Assembly (NCBI GenBank): GCA_022414725.1
Contig: CM039462.1
Location: forward strand, 16,491,666-16,555,665
Length of the DNA: 64,000 bases
Source: Microglena sp. YARC
Lineage: Eukaryota; Chlorophyta; Chlorophyceae; Chlamydomonadales; Chlamydomonadaceae
Direction of reading: 5' to 3'
The notes under the pieces were generated by a model that made no database searches, was not told the origin of the DNA, and worked only from the letters and a program-made list of their open reading frames with translations. Within the stretch, counting starts at the first letter, position 1, and every line of letters starts with the position of its first letter. Below, one piece after another: positions 62,523 through 64,000 of this stretch. The translations under genes were made by a program, and so were the position numbers.

Positions 62523-63134
62523 TCAATCCAATACAGGCCACATCTTCTCACGCATGTCATTGATGACATCTGTAATGCAGAAAGAGTAAACAGCACCCGT
62601 GTTGCAGCGTCGCTTGGAGACGCCCCTCAAGCCAAGCTTGGACATCTTGAGACCAAACTTAATCAAGGTGGTTTCATGTTTAGGAGAACCAGGGATCGGG
62701 GATAGCCAGTCATTGAACATGGAGAACAAGGTGGCCGCCGTGAAGCTCACAGAATCATCGATACGGGGATGCGAGACGCTCTGCTCTTGCATCAGGTGCA
62801 AGAGGAATTGGGACTCAATCAGCAGGATGTCTTCGGGGGTAGCTTTTTCCAGGGTGTACCTCGTGTCCAGGCCGCACTCCTGGACGACCTGCGCCAGCTC
62901 AACAACGTCAGCAACAGTCGCCTGTAGCCCCTCCTCCTCGCAGAACGTGACGTAAGCGTTGTACATGCCCGGGGTCGTGGCGATGGCAAAAATGAGCTGG
63001 GATCCATTGGGGTACTGCGAGAGCCTCTTGCAGAACGGCTGGCTGGTCCGGCCGACCTTGACGACCAACGGGGACTTGCCCAGGAACTCTCGCTCGACAA
63101 TGGCGTACACGACGTGCTGGGTGTGGTGCGCCAT
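62523..63134 (-). CDS. T5orf172/MUG113-type (GIY-YIG-like) protein
   Basis: An intact 203-residue protein from ATG 63134. The N-terminal 100 residues (VVYAIVEREF, VVKVGRTSQPFCKRLSQYP, then an extended insertion) fit the T5orf172 branch of the GIY-YIG fold, common in giant viruses and often fused to BRO or KilA domains. The C-terminal part (FSMFNDWLSPIPGSPKH, KFGLKMSKLGLRGVSKRR) resembles the winged-helix DNA-binding tail that many viral primase/D5 proteins use. It could be a mobile DNA-binding or nicking enzyme. Inverted repeats lie on both sides. Confidence 0.75.
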   Translation of the reverse strand: MAHHTQHVVYAIVEREFLGKSPLVVKVGRTSQPFCKRLSQYPNGSQLIFAIATTPGMYNAYVTFCEEEGLQATVADVVELAQVVQECGLDTRYTLEKATPEDILLIESQFLLHLMQEQSVSHPRIDDSVSFTAATLFSMFNDWLSPIPGSPKHETTLIKFGLKMSKLGLRGVSKRRCNTGAVYSFCITDVINDMREKMWPVLD

Positions 63135-63282
63135 GGATGATACACAAGGGAAGGGAAGCTTGACTCAACCAAGATGCTTGTCGCGAGCTTTATATCGTGA
63201 TTATCGAGCGTTTTTACGAGGTCCATGCGAGATCCACCATGTCACACATATGACAAGGAGTGACGAGAATCCGTGTGTCATG

Positions 63283-63352
63283 AATGGGGGGCTGCAAAAG
63301 CCGCCATGGCATATGTGTGTGTGTGTGCGAATGAATGATGGACGGGGTCGCA
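63283..63352. repeat. Right arm of the inverted repeat
   Basis: Read on the minus strand it gives CCGTCCATCATTCATTCGCA, a run of CA, and ATGGCGGCTTTTGCAGCC, matching 62337-62460. A further decayed piece (CCGTCCATTCATGACACACG) is at 63518. Confidence 0.7.
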
Positions 63353-63369
63353 AATGGTGATCACATGTC

Positions 63370-63460
63370 AAGCAGAGGTCTGCTAGACAATAGATCTCGT
63401 ATATCGATAGGGGACTCGCGGGCCCCACGGAGTGGGGCAGGGGAATTGAGCTGCAGAAAC
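63370..63460. repeat. Two-hairpin repeat copy, most distal
   Basis: CAAGCAGAGGTCTGCTAG and GGGCCCCACGGAGTGGGGCA (63421). It ends GAATTGAGCTGCAGAAAC. Confidence 0.8.
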
Positions 63461-63661
63461 CTGTCAAGGCATCAATCATCACACGCAAAACTGTGGAAAA
63501 CTGTCGCATCCACACCGTCCATTCATGACACACGGTGGCGGATCATCGCCACTCATCGTCTCGTGGAAGTGGTGTAAACAACGCAGAAGACCCTTTAATG
63601 AACATTATTCTCCTCTTCACAGCCAGCAAGACACATACATACATTTTATTATTGTTCGGTC

Positions 63662-64000
63662 ATGGTCCTACACATTGAGGAGGACGTCCGCGCGTGCAAC
63701 GGGAGCCATACCGAGATCGCGCGCATCGCGAAACGAATACTTGGAAACCGCATCGCTGCCGCGAGTACGAATGGAAAGCTATTATGGTACGTATTCGACG
63801 GGCGATGGGTGACGGTCGCCAAGTTCCAAGTCAAGCACGAGCTGTCCACCGTTGTTCGAGATCACTTCATGACTGCTCTGCACAAGGAGAGAGCTTACGA
63901 CATGCAGAGCAACGCGATCACAAAGAACGAGACCGCCGAACGGCTAGCGAACATCACCGAGCGCCTCCAGAACACGACCTTCAAGAACAACGTCCTGAAA
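63662..64000 (+). CDS. D5-like helicase-primase, N-terminal part
   Basis: From ATG 63662 the frame is open for 113 codons to the window end. LLWYVFDGRWVTVAKFQVKH and ERLQNTTFKNNVLK match the D5-N region that precedes the SF3 helicase in the poxvirus D5 and NCLDV primase-helicase family, a core replication gene. The Walker motifs would lie downstream, outside the window. No lesion is seen in this part. It follows the other replication genes, supporting a replication cluster. Confidence 0.8.
   Translation, partial: MVLHIEEDVRACNGSHTEIARIAKRILGNRIAAASTNGKLLWYVFDGRWVTVAKFQVKHELSTVVRDHFMTALHKERAYDMQSNAITKNETAERLANITERLQNTTFKNNVLK

Overview
The window reads as a eukaryotic chromosome segment (or host-virus scaffold) carrying a decaying endogenous giant virus of the phylum Nucleocytoviricota. 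Viral hallmarks are a double jelly-roll major capsid protein (818-2211), a fused primase/SF2 helicase (57512-59841), the start of a D5-like helicase-primase (63662 to the window end), a C2H2 zinc-finger gene with a typical giant-virus tail (61490-62329), a T5orf172-type GIY-YIG-like gene, an HNH gene pair, a kinase and three long fibre-like genes ending in a peptidase-S74 type chaperone. Signs of a eukaryotic genome are a multi-exon minus-strand gene with a DUF7869-like motif (about 33440-37240), long satellites, a 1000-N assembly gap (40907-41906) and many lesions in the viral genes.

Layout. 1-6.9 kb: capsid pseudogene, a MITE family, a tandem duplication of an HNH gene plus its neighbour, and an acidic repeat protein. 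7-12.3 kb: an intact 1743-residue fibre protein. 12.6-15.4 kb: small divergent genes, an MCWN-type membrane protein and a protein kinase. 15.4-20.3 kb: a second fibre gene (minus strand) split by a 3.2-kb insertion that carries a Fanzor (eukaryotic TnpB-like) gene, broken by two frameshifts, and an intact IS630/Tc1-mariner-like transposase. 20.4-26.2 kb: a large membrane protein with an internal stop, an Asp/Asn-rich protein and a frameshifted tyrosine recombinase. 26.2-30.7 kb: a third, heavily damaged fibre gene. 30.7-33 kb: small hypothetical genes. 33.4-46 kb: host-like DNA with the DUF7869-like gene, a 79-bp palindrome-bearing satellite, the gap, a CA-rich satellite and low-complexity DNA. 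46-57 kb: a mosaic of small genes, minisatellites and about 13 copies of a roughly 100-bp repeat that can form two hairpins, plus an LRAT-like pseudogene, a PD-(D/E)XK-like gene and a tRNA-like sequence. 57-64 kb: the viral replication block.

The viral genes would supply capsid, host-attachment fibres and DNA replication. Several are broken by single in-frame stops (TAA, TAG and TGA all occur) or single frameshifts, while neighbours such as the first fibre, the kinase and the 59942-61150 gene are intact, so decay looks recent or ongoing. Single-base sequencing errors could explain some frameshifts. The most notable items are the Fanzor/transposase insertion, the dispersed two-hairpin repeat and a pair of elements beside the primase-helicase gene whose long stems differ by compensatory changes. 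The host species cannot be named from the sequence alone.
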